From positions 32,321,738 to 32,385,737 of the forward strand of contig NC_133172.1 in the NCBI RefSeq assembly GCF_040802235.1: a DNA stretch of 64,000 bases, in the 5' to 3' direction. How positions within the stretch are numbered: the stretch's first letter is position 1; each line of letters begins with the position of its first letter. Source of the stretch: Manis javanica (lineage: Eukaryota > Chordata > Mammalia > Pholidota > Manidae). The translations under genes were made by a program, and so were the position numbers. Below the pieces are notes generated by a model. The model was not told the DNA's origin, did no database searches, and was given only the letters and a program-made list of their open reading frames with translations. Positions 20,655 through 32,640 of the stretch are shown here, piece by piece.

Positions 20655-20960
20655 ACAGGTAGACTACTGTCCATTGTGGTGGCCCCTAGCCTCACATAGC
20701 TATTGAGCATTTGAAATGTGGCTGGGGCTGGATTGTTAAATACATGGCAGATTTCAAAGGAAAATAAAGAATGTAGAATTTTTCATTAATAATTTTTATA
20801 TTGATACATATAATGATAATATTTTGAAATGGCAACATTTTAGATACATTATTTCATCTGTTTCCTTTTTAAAAAATGGAGCTACTGGAAAATGTAAAAT
20901 TACACATATAGCTTGCATTCTATCCTATTTGAGGGGCAACTGTGTGTGGAATGTGGCTGG
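20655..20960. mobile_element. hAT-Charlie nonautonomous element
   Basis: 'tggcccctagcctcacatag', 'gcatttgaaatgtggctggg', 'attaataatttttatattga' and a terminal 'gctactggaaaatgtaaaat' follow the long form of the same MER1-type family as 15108-15310. Confidence 0.7.
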
Positions 20961-21559
20961 CGGGTATTTAGTGATTTGCGCCCCTACCCCAACCACGTCA
21001 GCACCATGTCAGGCACTGCAAGGTTCCTTCACTGAGGGTCCGTCATCAGTGCCCCTCCTGGGCTCATGGCAGGCCCTCCTGGCCGTGTGGGTGGCCAGCT
21101 GTGAGGGCTGGGCCTGGGCTGTGCTGGGCACCTCCTCCCTAGGGCTTCCCAGTGGGAGAGCCGGGAGGAAGGTAGAGGCCGGGAGAGGGCTGCCTGTTGG
21201 CCGCCCTGCAAGGACAACTGGACTAACGGTCCCTTTTGAGGTCTTGGGAATTTTTAGTGATGTGATGGCATGGGCACTCTAGCCTTCCAGGAACAAAACC
21301 AGATTCCCTCTTCTGAGGTCACAGTTTGAGAGGCACAGCTGCCGAGGCCCTGCCTGCCTTCTGTGGGAGGAGGTGATGGAGGGAGACCGGCCAGCCTCTC
21401 AGTGAGGGTGAAGAGGCTTGCTGGCTGCACAGCCTGGTGGACCCGAGGTTTATGCACCCCAAGGGTGGGGTTCTTGGGGTTTCAGGTGGTCTGAAAACCT
21501 GCCCACAGCTTGGCACTTCCCCTCAGAGTTGCTTGCACACCCAAACATTACTGTCAGAA

Positions 21560-22400
21560 CTGCCCTCATTTTCCTGTGATATCTGTGAGCTCACCAGGCC
21601 TCCCTGCCCAGTAACTGGCCTTCCATTCACCTGTTACTCAGGTCAGAACCTGGAGGTCATTCCTGACTCCTCTTCCCCTCCCTCAATGGAATAGCCATTG
21701 GAGGACACCTTTTGTCACTTTTATGACTAAATGAATCTCAAATGTATCTACTATTCATCCCTGACCCCATCCTTGTCTAAGCTACCATTATATCTCACCT
21801 GGAAGATTCCAATAGCCTCTGATTTTATCTTCTGTATTTCAGCCAAGTTGATCTTACAGTACACAATGGGATTTTACAGAATCATACTTTTCCTTAAATC
21901 CCTACCATGCTTTCCCACATTTAGAGGACTGCCTAAAACCTTTCCCACTGTCTACAAGACTGAGCATGATTTACCCCGTTCCCACCTCTCAACCCCTACT
22001 GTCTACTCCTCACTCTCTGTCCTAGCCACTGTAGTCCATCATGCTCTCACTTCAGGGCCTTTGCATATGCTGTTCCCTCTGCTTGAGATGCTCTTCCCCA
22101 TGCTCTGCCTGGTTCTCCCCAGCTTACCCTTCCATATCACTGTCCTCTCTGAGGCCCCACTCAGCACCCAGTTTCCTTCCTCACTGCATTCTTCTCATAA
22201 CAGCCTCTTCCTTCCACTTTGCAGGGTGCTTATCACCTTTGGTCATTTATTCATGTAGTAAATGAGTTGCTGCTAACCTCCCACAGGGGACATTGACTCT
22301 GGCATTATGGGACAGTTTGCTCTTAGTCATTCCTGGAGCTCCATACCTAGCACAGTGCCTGACACATAGTAGGTATCACTAATACTTGCAGAATGAAATA
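21560..22400 (+). repeat. L2 LINE 3' region, long copy
   Basis: Sense L2 with phrases in correct order: 'cagccaagttgatcttacag', 'aaatccctaccatgctttcc', 'cttcagggcctttgcatatg', 'ttccctctgcttgagatgct', 'gcacagtgcctgacacatag'. The frame at 21731-22258 is a by-product of this element. Confidence 0.85.
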
Positions 22401-22869
22401 GCTCTACTGTTTTGCTTTGGACAAGTTCCTTCCCCTCTGGACTACAGCAGGCCTGTCTGTGAATAGGGGTGGGGGTAGTTGGGCTCAGTTCCTTTCAAGT
22501 TGTTTCCATTTTGGATATTTTTTGGAATTAACCAATGCTTTTTCTTCAATACCATATTGAAGCTTGGAGCTGGCTGGAAGGTAGGTGATGCAGTCATGTG
22601 CCCACCCCACTCCATTGTGCTATAGCCCAGCTAGGGCTCAGAGAGTCTGCTCTGGGACCCTGGAAAACTGTAAACTTCTGTGTACCAACTAGCCCATCCC
22701 AAAAAATAGGTGCTCACCACCTCCCTGGTCCCTCTTCTTAACCAGCATAGAGGCAGCATGGGGCTTGCATGTGCCTCTAAGTCAGGCAGAGCTGAATCCC
22801 AAGCCAGGCTCTGCTGAGCCCAGAGAATGTTGAGTTGAGGGATACTGGCCTGCCCATGCAGAAGAGGCC
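22401..22869. other. Unique intronic stretch
   Basis: No gene or repeat recognised. Confidence 0.45.
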
Positions 22870-23095
22870 AGTAGGGTGGGCTGTGGAATCAGATGAGTTT
22901 GAATCCTGGGCCTGCTCCCTACAAGTTATGTGATCTTAGGCAACTTCCCTAATCTTACTGAGGCCTCAATCCCCCTATCTGTAAAATGGGACTACCAGTT
23001 GAGTCTCCTTCTAGGGGTTGGTGTATGAATTCAGCAAGATACTGCATGTGAACTTGTGTGGCTTGGCATAGATAAGGTGCTCAGGAACACTGCTG
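22870..23095 (+). repeat. MIR SINE, near full length
   Basis: 'ggctgtggaatcagatgagt', 'ttgaatcctgggcctgctcc', 'cccctatctgtaaaatggga' and 'agataaggtgctcaggaac' cover 5' to 3'. Confidence 0.85.
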
Positions 23096-23739
23096 TTTGA
23101 CTAATACTTATTCCCATCAAGATTGCTTCTGGACAGAGAAGGAGATAGAAGAAGGAAAAGTTTTTCTAGACATATCTCCCCTCTCCCCTCCTCCCCCACC
23201 ATGGAAAGGTCTTTGTTATTCCTTCCTTGCTTGGAAACCCCTACCCTTACCCTTTAGTACCACCCTCTCCCCATCCTTGCATTGCCTCCCCTGCACCCTG
23301 TCTGGTCACCAGGTAACTCTTTAGTGACTCTACCTGAAGGGCTGCTTTGGGACCTCCTTATGCTGAAATTGCCTTAAAGGTGAGTGGATGTCCTGTGATG
23401 CCTGCCTTTGGCCCAGAGGCTACCGTCAGGGTAAGGGGACAAGGGGAGGCTTGGTTTGGAGACTCTGGACACCCATCCTCCCCTCGATCTGCATGGCAGT
23501 GCGAAGGTAGGTGCTGTTGGGGAGAAAACCAGTGAGTGCTTTCTGGGGCCAGATCAGGGTTCTGCTGGGTCCCTGCCCCCGGGTCCCTGCCCCTGCCCTC
23601 CTGGACTTGCATCTTGGCTCAGCGCTGGGAGAGGGTCCTGAGCTTACAGGCCTTTGGAAGCTGAGACCCTTTCAGATGTGCAGCTTCCTTGGGGGGATTA
23701 ACACTCTCTGAGAGCAGCCCTTGGGCCCTTTTGAGGTTT
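23096..23739. other. Intronic stretch, no gene
   Basis: No gene or repeat recognised. It is C-rich around 23180-23290. Confidence 0.5.
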
Positions 23740-23880
23740 CCTGGCAGCAGTTCCTAAGAGTGCCTTTTTGTGTATCAGAATAACCTGGGAAAATTAAACA
23801 GACAAATAACTTGAGGGTTCAACCCTTGGCAATTCTGATGCAGTAGGTGTCTGAGAACCCCTGTGGAAAGAAGTCTGCCT
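23740..23880. mobile_element. MER5-like hAT fragment
   Basis: 'gtgtatcagaataacctggg' and 'gcaattctgatgcagtaggt' are MER5A/B landmarks. Confidence 0.65.
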
Positions 23881-23887
23881 CAGCTAT

Positions 23888-23908
23888 GGGAGGGAGGGAG
23901 GGGAGGGG
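23888..23908 (+). other. G-quadruplex motif
   Basis: Five runs of three or four G are separated by single A. Confidence 0.6.
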
Positions 23909-24020
23909 TGTTGACCCAAGTGTCAGGGTGTTGCTACCACAGACGGAGGAGGCGTGCGGCTGCACGAATGACAGCTGCTGACTGTATATGTCTAGGGTGC
24001 AGCCCAGGAGTCTCTTTTTA

Positions 24021-24070
24021 ACACACACACACACATATATATGTATATAATACATGTGTATATTACATGT
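24021..24070. repeat. (AC)n-(AT)n microsatellite
   Basis: Perfect ac dinucleotides at 24021-24035 pass into at/gt alternation. Confidence 0.85.
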
Positions 24071-24084
24071 ACATTTCTCAGTTT

Positions 24085-24225
24085 TATTCGTGCCTTACGA
24101 CTTTTTGAAGGAAGCATTCTCACTCCCATTTTACAGGTGGTAAAACAGGCTCTGAGTGACAAGGTACCTTCTTCTGGAGTCATATGGGCATCAAGTGTTG
24201 GAACTTGGTGTTAGATCCAAACTCA
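24085..24225 (-). repeat. MIR SINE
   Basis: 'cattttacaggtggtaaaac' and 'ggttagatccaaactcag'-like text are reverse-complement MIR. Confidence 0.7.
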
Positions 24226-24659
24226 GGACTGCCCGTGCTCATTCTTCCTCACCACTGCCACCCCTGAGATGTGGTTTTCCTGCTTCGTGGATGGCCTCCA
24301 CTACCTCCTGAGTAGATAGCCATGGAGAGTGGGTCTGGGGATGGGAAACGGGTGTGTGGGGGTCACCCCTCCCAGCTGAGGGCGAGCTCCTTGAAGTCAG
24401 GGCTTGGGGTTGAGGTGTCCTGGGAGGGCCTGTTTGGTTTGGTTGACATTTCTGAGGGATGCTGGGCCTCACTGGTGTCCTGGCTGAGCAGACACAGCCG
24501 TCTTCCCCCAGGGACTAAATTTAGGATTCCTCTGCTTTTGGCTGGGCCTTGTCTTGTTTTTGGAAAGTCTCCATTTTGTTCCTCCTGCTGCCTGTGGGCG
24601 GCCGAAGCCCAGCCACAGCCAAATGACTGTCCTGCCTGGTCTGCGCTTGCGAGCTCTGG
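24226..24659. other. Unique intronic stretch
   Basis: No gene or repeat recognised. Confidence 0.45.
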
Positions 24660-25110
24660 CCTGGATTGATTTTGTCAGTTAATTAACAGCTGGCCCTGCA
24701 GGCCTGGCCTCCAGTGGGCAGAAGAAGCTGTGCCTGGGGTGTGCCTGAAGCCAGGGGGTCCTTTCCCACACCCCTATCTTCTTGCTGCCTCAGGCCGAGG
24801 CCCTCTGAGGGAGGTTCGGGGGTTTTCTTTGGCACTTGCTGAGCAAATGGCTCCCTCTCCCTTTTCTTCTGAGCCCTGTAAAAATAAAAAGTTAAAAGAC
24901 CCTGAAGTTTCAACAGTAAAACCAAATACATGAAACCAAGCTGTTTCCATGTGGGGGCCACGGACTGTGAACACCCAAGTTTGAAACTTCCTCTCATTGG
25001 AATTTATGGAAGCCTTGGAAACTTTTCTTTTTCCCTTTAAACATCGGAATTGGCTCAGGGCATTCTTTAAAAGCATAACCCTGGTGCTGCTCACAGCTTG
25101 ATTTAATACA
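24660..25110. other. Unique block, possible conserved element
   Basis: It contains 'gtcagttaattaacagctgg' (a paired homeodomain-like site beside an E-box, near 24674-24693) and an A-rich stretch at 24878-24935. No repeat is recognised. Confidence 0.3.
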
Positions 25111-26004
25111 GCTTGAATACAATAGTAACTTCTGAACCCTGCTCTCTTCAGAGAGAACTGGAAAGTTGTTTCATGACACCAGTAAGTAGGGTATTTTTTT
25201 TTTTTTTGCCTTTAGCCAAGAAGTATATTCTAAGATTTATTAGATTCTCCACTGCCCTCCCTCTAGTAACCCAGATTTTTGCTCCAAGTAAAGGAAACTT
25301 GTTCAGAACAAGTTCTTTAACTAGGGGCTGGAAGATGTGGAGACCAGTCCTCTGGGGGAATGTTGGCACTAAAAGATTCACCAGTGCCCAGAGGCCTGCT
25401 GTTTTATAGGCGGATGGTTCACAAGTATTGGCCTCACAGACCAGAACTGCTCAGGGCCTGGGCTGTAGGAACATCAGCAGGAGGGTAATTGTATTTTGGG
25501 GAGAAGGGACAGAGAAGGGGTGGGGATGTTGGTGAGGAAAATCTCTTCAAGTTCCTGCAAAAGGAATCCAATCTCAGCTTCTGGGCACACATTTGTCGGT
25601 CCATGATCCTGGGAGAGGGTGTTTGAAGAGCCAGTGATGTTGTGACAGTGTGCCTTGAAAAGTAAGATGGATTCCTTATCTGTCCCTGCCTTTGTTGTGT
25701 AAATCTCACATCAGAGGGTCGTCCCAGGGCTGTGGGGTCTGAGTTTGGCTTTTAGGGAGCTCAGAAGCTCTGGCACTGGGGAGGTGATGCTGTTTTTTCC
25801 GTTTTCTCTCTGGACTTCGCAGATGTGTGGCTGGTGATACCACCTCTTCCTCCACCCCCCTGCCACACATGTGTCTTTTGGCCCTCACAGCATATAACAA
25901 TTATTTTAAATTAATTTGTTGCCAAAATCTAAAAATTGGGATATTTCATATGCAAATGCAAATCTGGATATAAGAGGGTGGATGATCTGAAAATCCCACG
26001 CCTA
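25111..26004. other. Intronic stretch, no gene
   Basis: There is a T-run at 25193-25206. Nothing else is recognised. Confidence 0.5.
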
Positions 26005-26228
26005 AATTTTGGTATGACCACCATTGGTTGTACCCTGGAGCAGGGGACATTTGACAATGTGGGTAGACATTCTTGGTAATCTCAGTGGTGGGTGGGGTGG
26101 GGTGCTACTGGCATTTGGTGGGTAGAAGCCAGAGGTGCTGCTAAACACCCTACAGGACCGAGGACAGTCCCTACAACAAGGAGTTATACAGCCCCAGTAG
26201 TGCCAGGGTTGGGAAACCCTGCTGTAGG
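26005..26228. mobile_element. MER20 (hAT-Charlie) DNA transposon
   Basis: 'ggagcaggggacatttgaca', 'gtgctactggcatttggtgg', 'gaggtgctgctaaacaccct' and 'gtgccagggttgggaaaccc' follow the MER20 consensus across its length. MER20 is specific to placental mammals. Confidence 0.8.
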
Positions 26229-26594
26229 GGAGCATCTGGGTTCCACTTGGTTGCAGAGCCCCAGGCTTCTAAAAGATTCTGAGCTTCTGCATTGGTCACC
26301 AACTTCTCGGCTTATTCCTGCCATGTTCAAAGTTGGGACTGTATGCTAAGTTGCCCTCATTCCTCCCCGGCCCCTGCCTATACCCTGGGCAGATGGATGT
26401 TCAGTGGCTGGCAGATGGAGGTGTTGCTAAGCAAGCCCCAGCTCCTGGGAGGAGCTGTCCCGACCACCAAGTCAGCTCAAGGAAGGCCATTGGCTCCCCC
26501 CTCTCCTTCTCTTCCCTAGGCAGCACAGAAAATGCACACCCCGGGGTGGTAATGATCCTTGGTTTAATACCAGTAAGTGGTGATTAATAAGATT

Positions 26595-26625
26595 ACCACC
26601 ACCACCACCAACAATAACAAAAAAA
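26595..26625. repeat. (ACC)n short tandem repeat
   Basis: About five acc/cca triplets followed by an A-rich tail. Confidence 0.7.
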
Positions 26626-26994
26626 GATTACCAACTAGTCACAGCTAGATTGATGTCAGTGATCAAGTGGAGAACTGGATGGAAGCAGTGTGTATCCATT
26701 GTTAACATTTCTGATTGTCCTTTGTGGAGAGAGCTGGGCCAGAGAGCTAGATCTGGGTGTGAGCCTCCCGAGTAGACGCAAGAAACAACAGAGTGGCCTG
26801 GGAGAGGCTGTTTGTTTGCTTGTGTGTGACTCCGTGTAGTGAGTGTTAAGGGGCCCCCAGTGGGGATCGTGGGGCTGCAGGAGGGACGGTGTTAGCACAA
26901 GCACCCCCTTCAGGAGGTATCCAGCATAGAGGAGGTGCAGACAGCGATTTGTGGGAAAAGATGTAAAATACTCCAGAGCAGGAAGGGTTGGTGG

Positions 26995-27130
26995 AAGAAA
27001 CGGGCTTAGGTCGAAACCTAGCTCTGCCTCTCCTTGCTGCAGGACTTTGGAGAGTCACTGAATCTCTCAATCCTGTGGCCCTCATTTGTCCATGGAAATA
27101 GTAAGAATACCTTTCCAGCAGGTTGTTGGG
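26995..27130 (+). repeat. MIR SINE
   Basis: 'gaaacctagctctgcctctc', 'ctgaatctctcaatcctgtg' and 'atagtaagaatacctttcc'. Confidence 0.75.
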
Positions 27131-27179
27131 TAGACAGAATACTCTCACTAAACATTTTTTTTCCATGCCAAGTTTTCAT

Positions 27180-27670
27180 AAGTCATTCTTGATTGAAGTA
27201 GTACGATTTGTTTTCTCAACCCATGGCATTTTTCTTTTTATCCTCACCCTCTTTCAATGGGGTGATCCTAGTGCCAATTGCAGTGGCTCAACACATTCAC
27301 ATTTTATTTATATAACTCATGTACTAGTCCAAGACAGGTATCTTAGTAGGAAGGTAACTCTTGCCCACTCAATGAGTTAGTGTCCCAGGCTCTTTCCAAC
27401 TTGTGGCTTCGTTTGTCTGCCAGGTTCTCTGAATTCTATGCTTCCAGTTGGTAAAAGGGGAATGAAAGAGTGAAAAACCTCTATCTACTTCTTAAGATTC
27501 CTGGCTGTGAGATAGCAGCAGCATGTGATCACATGGTCCCACCTTGATGCAAGGGGGTGCTGGGAAATGCAGCCACCTCCTAGGAACAAGCCCACACTGT
27601 GGAAGGGGGAGCATGAATCTTTTGAGGGGCAGCTATCTATCTCTGCCACAGCTTGAGTCCTTTTGCCCTT
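27180..27670. repeat. MaLR-type LTR remnant
   Basis: The right half ('catggtcccaccttgatgca', 'gctgggaaatgcagccacct', 'atctctgccaca') matches the 3' part of an MLT1-class LTR. The left half is too decayed to assign safely. Confidence 0.45.
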
Positions 27671-28044
27671 TGCTGGGGCTGTAGGTGCCTGGGCCTCCTT
27701 TCTGCTGACTTCTTCAGTGGGCCGTGCTAGCTCCATGCTTTAGAAGCTTCTGCTCTCCCCACATGGAGTGGTGGTGTCCTTGGGGGAACTGCTAGTACTC
27801 TGCCATCAGATTCACACTCAGGTTCCGAGTGGGTGCCCGCACTGCATGCATTTCTTGCATTGTTGTGACCGTCTGTCTGATTCTGAGGACCATCCCTCAT
27901 GGTTCTGCAAATGCCCAGGAGGCTTCCTGCAGGCGTCTGGTACTCCTAGGCAGTGTGGGAGCTGGCCGGGCTGCAGGAACAGACTGTGTCTGGGTCACTG
28001 CTTTTGCGATGCTTTAGCTCATCAGGAGCAGCTTTTGTCTGTGA
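27671..28044. other. Unique intronic stretch
   Basis: Nothing recognised. Confidence 0.45.
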
Positions 28045-28150
28045 ATGCAAGTGTTGCTGTGCCATCCTGGAGAAGTCACTTTATGTCCGTGGACCTCATC
28101 TGTAAAAATGAGTAAACTTTCAAATAAAGCCCTGGCTGCATACGACATGG
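28045..28150 (+). repeat. MIR SINE fragment
   Basis: 'ctggagaagtcactttatgt' and 'cctcatctgtaaaaatgagt'. Confidence 0.75.
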
Positions 28151-30059
28151 CCATTGTGAGGCTCTCATGAGTCCACCATTGTGCAAAATCTCCTGCAGGC
28201 TAACCTGCAAACACATGCATGCTGTCTGCTCCTTGGGCTATGCCTGTCCTTTGCAGGTCTCTCCAGGTAGGTTTTTGGTTTGAGAACAGATCCCATTTTC
28301 AAAGAGACCATCATGTTGCCACTATGATGGGTTCCCATGGGGGCCCGGTCACTCTGGGCTGTCAGTCTGTGCTGGGCTCATAGCTCCCCCCTCCCCACAT
28401 GTGCTGTATGTGGCAAGTCCAAGAAGAGGAGAGGACACAGGGCTTGGGGTGAGGTCTTCTGCACAAGAGCAGATACACACAGGGGATACAGTGTACATGC
28501 TGAGTGCCTGCAACAGCTGTTGCCCAGAGAAGCGAGAGCACTCGAACCTACGGCTCTGTTTCCCAAGGGTTCCCTGGCCAGAGAAGTTTGGGAAACAGGT
28601 GACAGCACCAGTTTAATGAGCATTTTACTCTACCTATTGGCAGAGATTGCAAATTGGTGGTCCAAATCTTGTCCCCAGAAATGTTTTATTTGACCCACTC
28701 AATCGTTACAAAAATTGAACCAACATTTAGGAGTAGAAGATTTCACTTAGAAGTCCAGAGTTCTGACTGTTTTGAAAATTGGAAAAGTTGGTCATATTGG
28801 CACCAACTTCTTAGCTTGGCAATGTTCAGCTGGAGCTGAGTGTGGCTGTGCCTCTGGCTGTGGTGCGCGCCCCCAGAGTCCCACAGGGCGCACTGATCGG
28901 TTCTCTCTGTGTGGCCCTTCATCATTGTTTCTGCACATGTCTTCTTATAAAGATATGTCTCTTCTTAATACATTTTCTCTATTTCTCTCAAAGAAAATAA
29001 AATTGCTATTAGGGATTTGGGAAAAAGATGAAACAAGATGGTCCTTCGTCTTAAGAAAATGAGAGAGAGTATATTTCTTCATAGAGATGAAAGTTTCTGT
29101 TTCCTATGCAAATATTATACCTGGCCCACTTGACTTATTTAAATAACCTGGCTCCTCCAGGACTGGAGCTTGTGACATCTGCCTTATGCTAATGTATTGC
29201 TTCCCATAGGGAAGAATTTACTAAATGTGGTATCCCACTAGGAATTCTGGGGGGAAGAAGATTCTATGTTAAAATAAGTTTGGAAACCAATAGATCTAAC
29301 AACCAATTAAGTAAATTTCTTTGATGCAGGACTTCTCAGAGCCTTTATTATACTAAGGTGCATGGTGAATCTCGAATATGGGATTTTAGTATAACTCAGT
29401 GTTCCTTCAGTTTAGTGGCCAGTTTCCCCGTCTTCTCTGGCCAGATAGCCCTTTGGGAAACAGTTGTAGGGTTTGAGTGCCCTTGCTCTCCTGGGTGTCA
29501 GCTCTTGAATTCTGCCTGTGTACTGAATCCTCTGCATGTACCTGCTCTTAGGCCAGATGTATTGAGAGACTCCCTGCAAAGACACAGACTTTAGCTTTTC
29601 TAAGACTTGTTTTCTGCCAACTCCTCTCTGGGATCTGAGTCCTTCTTGCTGTGTGGGGCCCCTGCCACTTGCTCAGAAGGAGCTTGGACAGAGAGAGCTG
29701 GCTGAACAGCCAGTGCCTGCTGTCTGTGGTTGATTTGTGGCTCTGAGCACTTTGTGGGCTTCCACAGAACTGGTGACTTGTTCTTCTGATCGAGGATGTT
29801 GTTGGGCTGTTTTGCAACAGCTCTTAGTTGCTGTAAGCCTACAAGGGCTTAAGGAATGAGATCTGGGGAAGGTGCAATTGTGGGAAATTGCCTGGTTGGT
29901 CTCCCTGAGCTGTGTGTGCTATAAGGTGTATTCCTTGCCCAGTAATGCTTTTGTCTCTTTGCCCAGCCATAGTAAGGTGGCTCATGGACCAGATGCCAGC
30001 CTTGATCTGCTGAGCTCCCTGGGATGTTTCTGAGACAGCCAGAGCATGTTGCCTGCCCA
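28151..30059. other. Long intronic stretch, no gene
   Basis: I recognise no coding segment and no confident repeat. It includes a MER-like scrap near 29230-29380 ('caggacttctcagagcct') that I could not assign. Confidence 0.45.
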
Positions 30060-30165
30060 AGAATGTCTCAATTAATTAGTCCATTAGAGCCGATGGGCCT
30101 CAGATCATGAATTTGGAGCTGTCTGCTAATTATGCCTCGAATGTGAGTTTAGTTAAATGATTAAG
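30060..30165. other. Homeodomain-motif-rich block, possible conserved element
   Basis: It contains 'gtctcaattaattagtcca' and 'ctgctaattatgcctcg' within 70 bp, both strong homeodomain-type words, in otherwise repeat-free DNA. Confidence 0.35.
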
Positions 30166-30639
30166 GGCTCTCCTAGGGCTGCCCTCCCTATAGCGGGCCT
30201 CAGGCATCTGCCGAGAGCTTTCACCAAGATGGGATTCTTTTCCGTCCTGGGAAAGACCTGCTCCTTCCCAGGTCCAAGGGAGGCTAGATCTTGCAGGTGC
30301 TCATTTCCAGACAGAGGTTTTGCAAGGAGCATGGTGGCCTCACACCTTCCAGATGTTCCTGTGAATGTGAAGGGATGGGAAAAGCACCATTCACTGGTCG
30401 TTTCACACATTCATTTGGGAAGCAGGGATTCTGGGGGCCAAAGGCTGGTACCTTCATCTTGGTGTTCATCTCCAAACTGTCTCTGGTTCTGGTGGGAATG
30501 TGCCATTTGCTTATCAAGGCATGAGCTGCAGACCCATCCCAGGCCTGCTGCCAAGTGTGGGTTAAGGTATAAAATGCATTCCTGCTGTAGTTCAGGATGT
30601 GTGCTGCTACTGACTGTAGTGTCAGGCTGAGTGGGCTGT
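30166..30639. other. Unique intronic stretch
   Basis: Nothing recognised. Confidence 0.45.
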
Positions 30640-31560
30640 GTGTAGGAGGTAAGAGGTTGTGGTAGATTAAAGTGGCTGTGACCTCTTTGTCACTTTCCTG
30701 TTGAGACATAGCATTTATTCCCCTACCTTGAATTTGTGCAGGCCTTGTAACTGCTTTACCCAGTAAAAGGCATGGGAATGAACACCTAAGAAGGCCTGAC
30801 AGCTTCTGCTTTGTGCTTTTGAGAGCCCCCAGCTGTTAAATAAGAAGTCCAACTACTTGGAGAAACCACGTGGAGAGTTCATGGAGAGGACACACCTGCA
30901 CCTGGGTTGGCCTTAGCTCTGCCAGCATCAGAGGCTCTCTGGTGACCCTTGCTCTGTGAGGAGCTCAACCAGCTGCCAAGCCTCCTCTCCTACAAAGTAG
31001 AGGAGGGGACCTGAGGTTCCCAGAGGCTGACACCCGGATCAGCTGCATTGGAATTCTCTGGGGAGCTTTGACATAATGAAGTTTGTCTCTTGAGTCCAGA
31101 GATTCTGTGGCAGGCCATCTGCAGGGGGTGCTGGGAACCCATAATGGACTAAAGCTCCCTGGGTTTGGAGATACAGGACTCTCTAGGTGATGGCCCTTCT
31201 GGAACTGCCAGTCTGTCTTCTTCCTGTGGAGTCTGGAAAACTTCCTCCAAGTGGAGAAGGGGAGGTTCTGAGACAGAATGCAGCAAGAGAGAGAGGCCCA
31301 GCCATCCCACTGTCTCAGCTGAGCCTGGCCTTTTAGCCCTGACTGCCAAGGTTTCAGACTTGGAGTGAACCGTTTGGGTGTTCCAGCTCCGCAGAGCTCC
31401 CAGTGACCGCAACCACATGTGAGACCCAGATGCAACCAGCAGAGCTGCCCAGCTGAACCCTGTCCATCTATAGCACTGTGAGAGATTATAAAGTGGTGGC
31501 TTTAAGCTGCTAAATTCGGGGGTGGTTTGTGACACAATAGATAACCAAAACAGCTTATGT
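30640..31560 (+). repeat. MLT1-class LTR with internal disruption
   Basis: The 5' part ('aataagaagtccaactactt', 'gagaaaccacgtggagagtt') and 3' part ('aaccagcagagctgcccagc', 'gctgctaaattcgggggtgg', 'gacacaatagataaccaaaa') belong to one LTR in + orientation. The centre (about 30960-31180) carries other sequence, including a MER5-like phrase. Confidence 0.6.
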
Positions 31561-31879
31561 CAGCTTGCACAGAAGAAAGACAATGTGTCCCATGGCAAGT
31601 GGTAGAGCATAGCTTCATAAGTGTAGAAGAGAGCAGGGACACAGCAATAAATGGGTCCACTTAAGGGACACAGTGCATGGGGTGACAGAGTGACTAGGGT
31701 CAGGACTGCAGATGTAGCTTGATCCCTTCTTGGGTGCTGTCAAGAGTTCAAAGACTCAAAGCCTAATGTAAATATAGAAACTCACTGACAAGCCCTCATT
31801 TAAAGCAAACCCCTTGATTTAAATGGGTTTCTCATTCAGAATAATATCACTACTTGCCCATTTAATATCAGAAGAGATT

Positions 31880-31985
31880 TACATAGATAACTATATAGAT
31901 TATATATACATATATATATGCTATAATAATAATTATGATTTTAGGATATCATTTTTATATATTGATTATTATAGTTAATGTAGAT
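31880..31985. repeat. AT-rich low-complexity tract
   Basis: Alternating ta/at with an (ata)n stretch. No coding content. Confidence 0.75.
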
Positions 31986-32450
31986 AGCTGTTGCTGCATA
32001 ACAAACCACGCTAAGACTTAGTGACTTAAAACAACCATTGGTTATTCCTTATACATTACAGACTGGTTGGAGCAGTTTTATTGATCTGGGCCGGGCTGGG
32101 CTGGTGTGGTTTGGGCTTGCTGATGCTTCTGAGTACAGTTGCAGGTCCGTGAACAGCTGGCTGGTCTAGAAAAGAATTGACTGGGGCAAGTTGACTCTCC
32201 TTCACATGCATTTCACATTCCTCCAGCAGGTAAGTGCCGGCGTCTCCTACCACAGTGACAGAGAAGGGGAGATCCTGAGTGCCTTACCAAGTCTCTGCTT
32301 GCTTTACATTTACTACAGTGTCATTGGCTAGGGCAAGTCACATGTCTAAGCCCAGAGCCAATGTGGGAAGACACCAACGAAGGGTTGTGTGTGCAGGGAA
32401 GCTCTCAATGCAGTTGGCCTGCCAACACTTGGACTAAGAGGTATTTTTCC
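31985..32450 (+). repeat. MaLR-type LTR remnant
   Basis: It opens with 'tgttgctgcataacaaacca' and 'cttagtgacttaaaacaacc', then 'gggcaagtcacatgtctaag' near the right side. Confidence 0.6.
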
Positions 32451-32499
32451 TGTCCAAAGGTCCAGGAGTTGCTACTTCTCAAATACATAGCTTTTTTAT

Positions 32500-32640
32500 T
32501 AGTCAGCCAGTGTCAGTTTTCTAATCTGTAAAATGGGCATAATAAAAGGGATGTTGCAAGGGTTTAATAAGAAGATACATAGAAAGCGTGTGGCACAATG
32601 GCATACAGTAAACACTTGGAAAATATCAGCAATTTTTATA
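32500..32640 (+). repeat. MIR SINE
   Basis: 'gttttctaatctgtaaaatg' and 'gcatacagtaaacacttgga'. Confidence 0.8.

Noticed and set aside
21731-22258. 175-codon plus-strand frame
   Set aside because: Lies entirely inside an L2 3' region. Its text is explained by the L2 consensus.
30640-31560. Endogenous retrovirus with coding genes
   Set aside because: Only LTR-like sequence is visible. No gag, pol or env frame was found.
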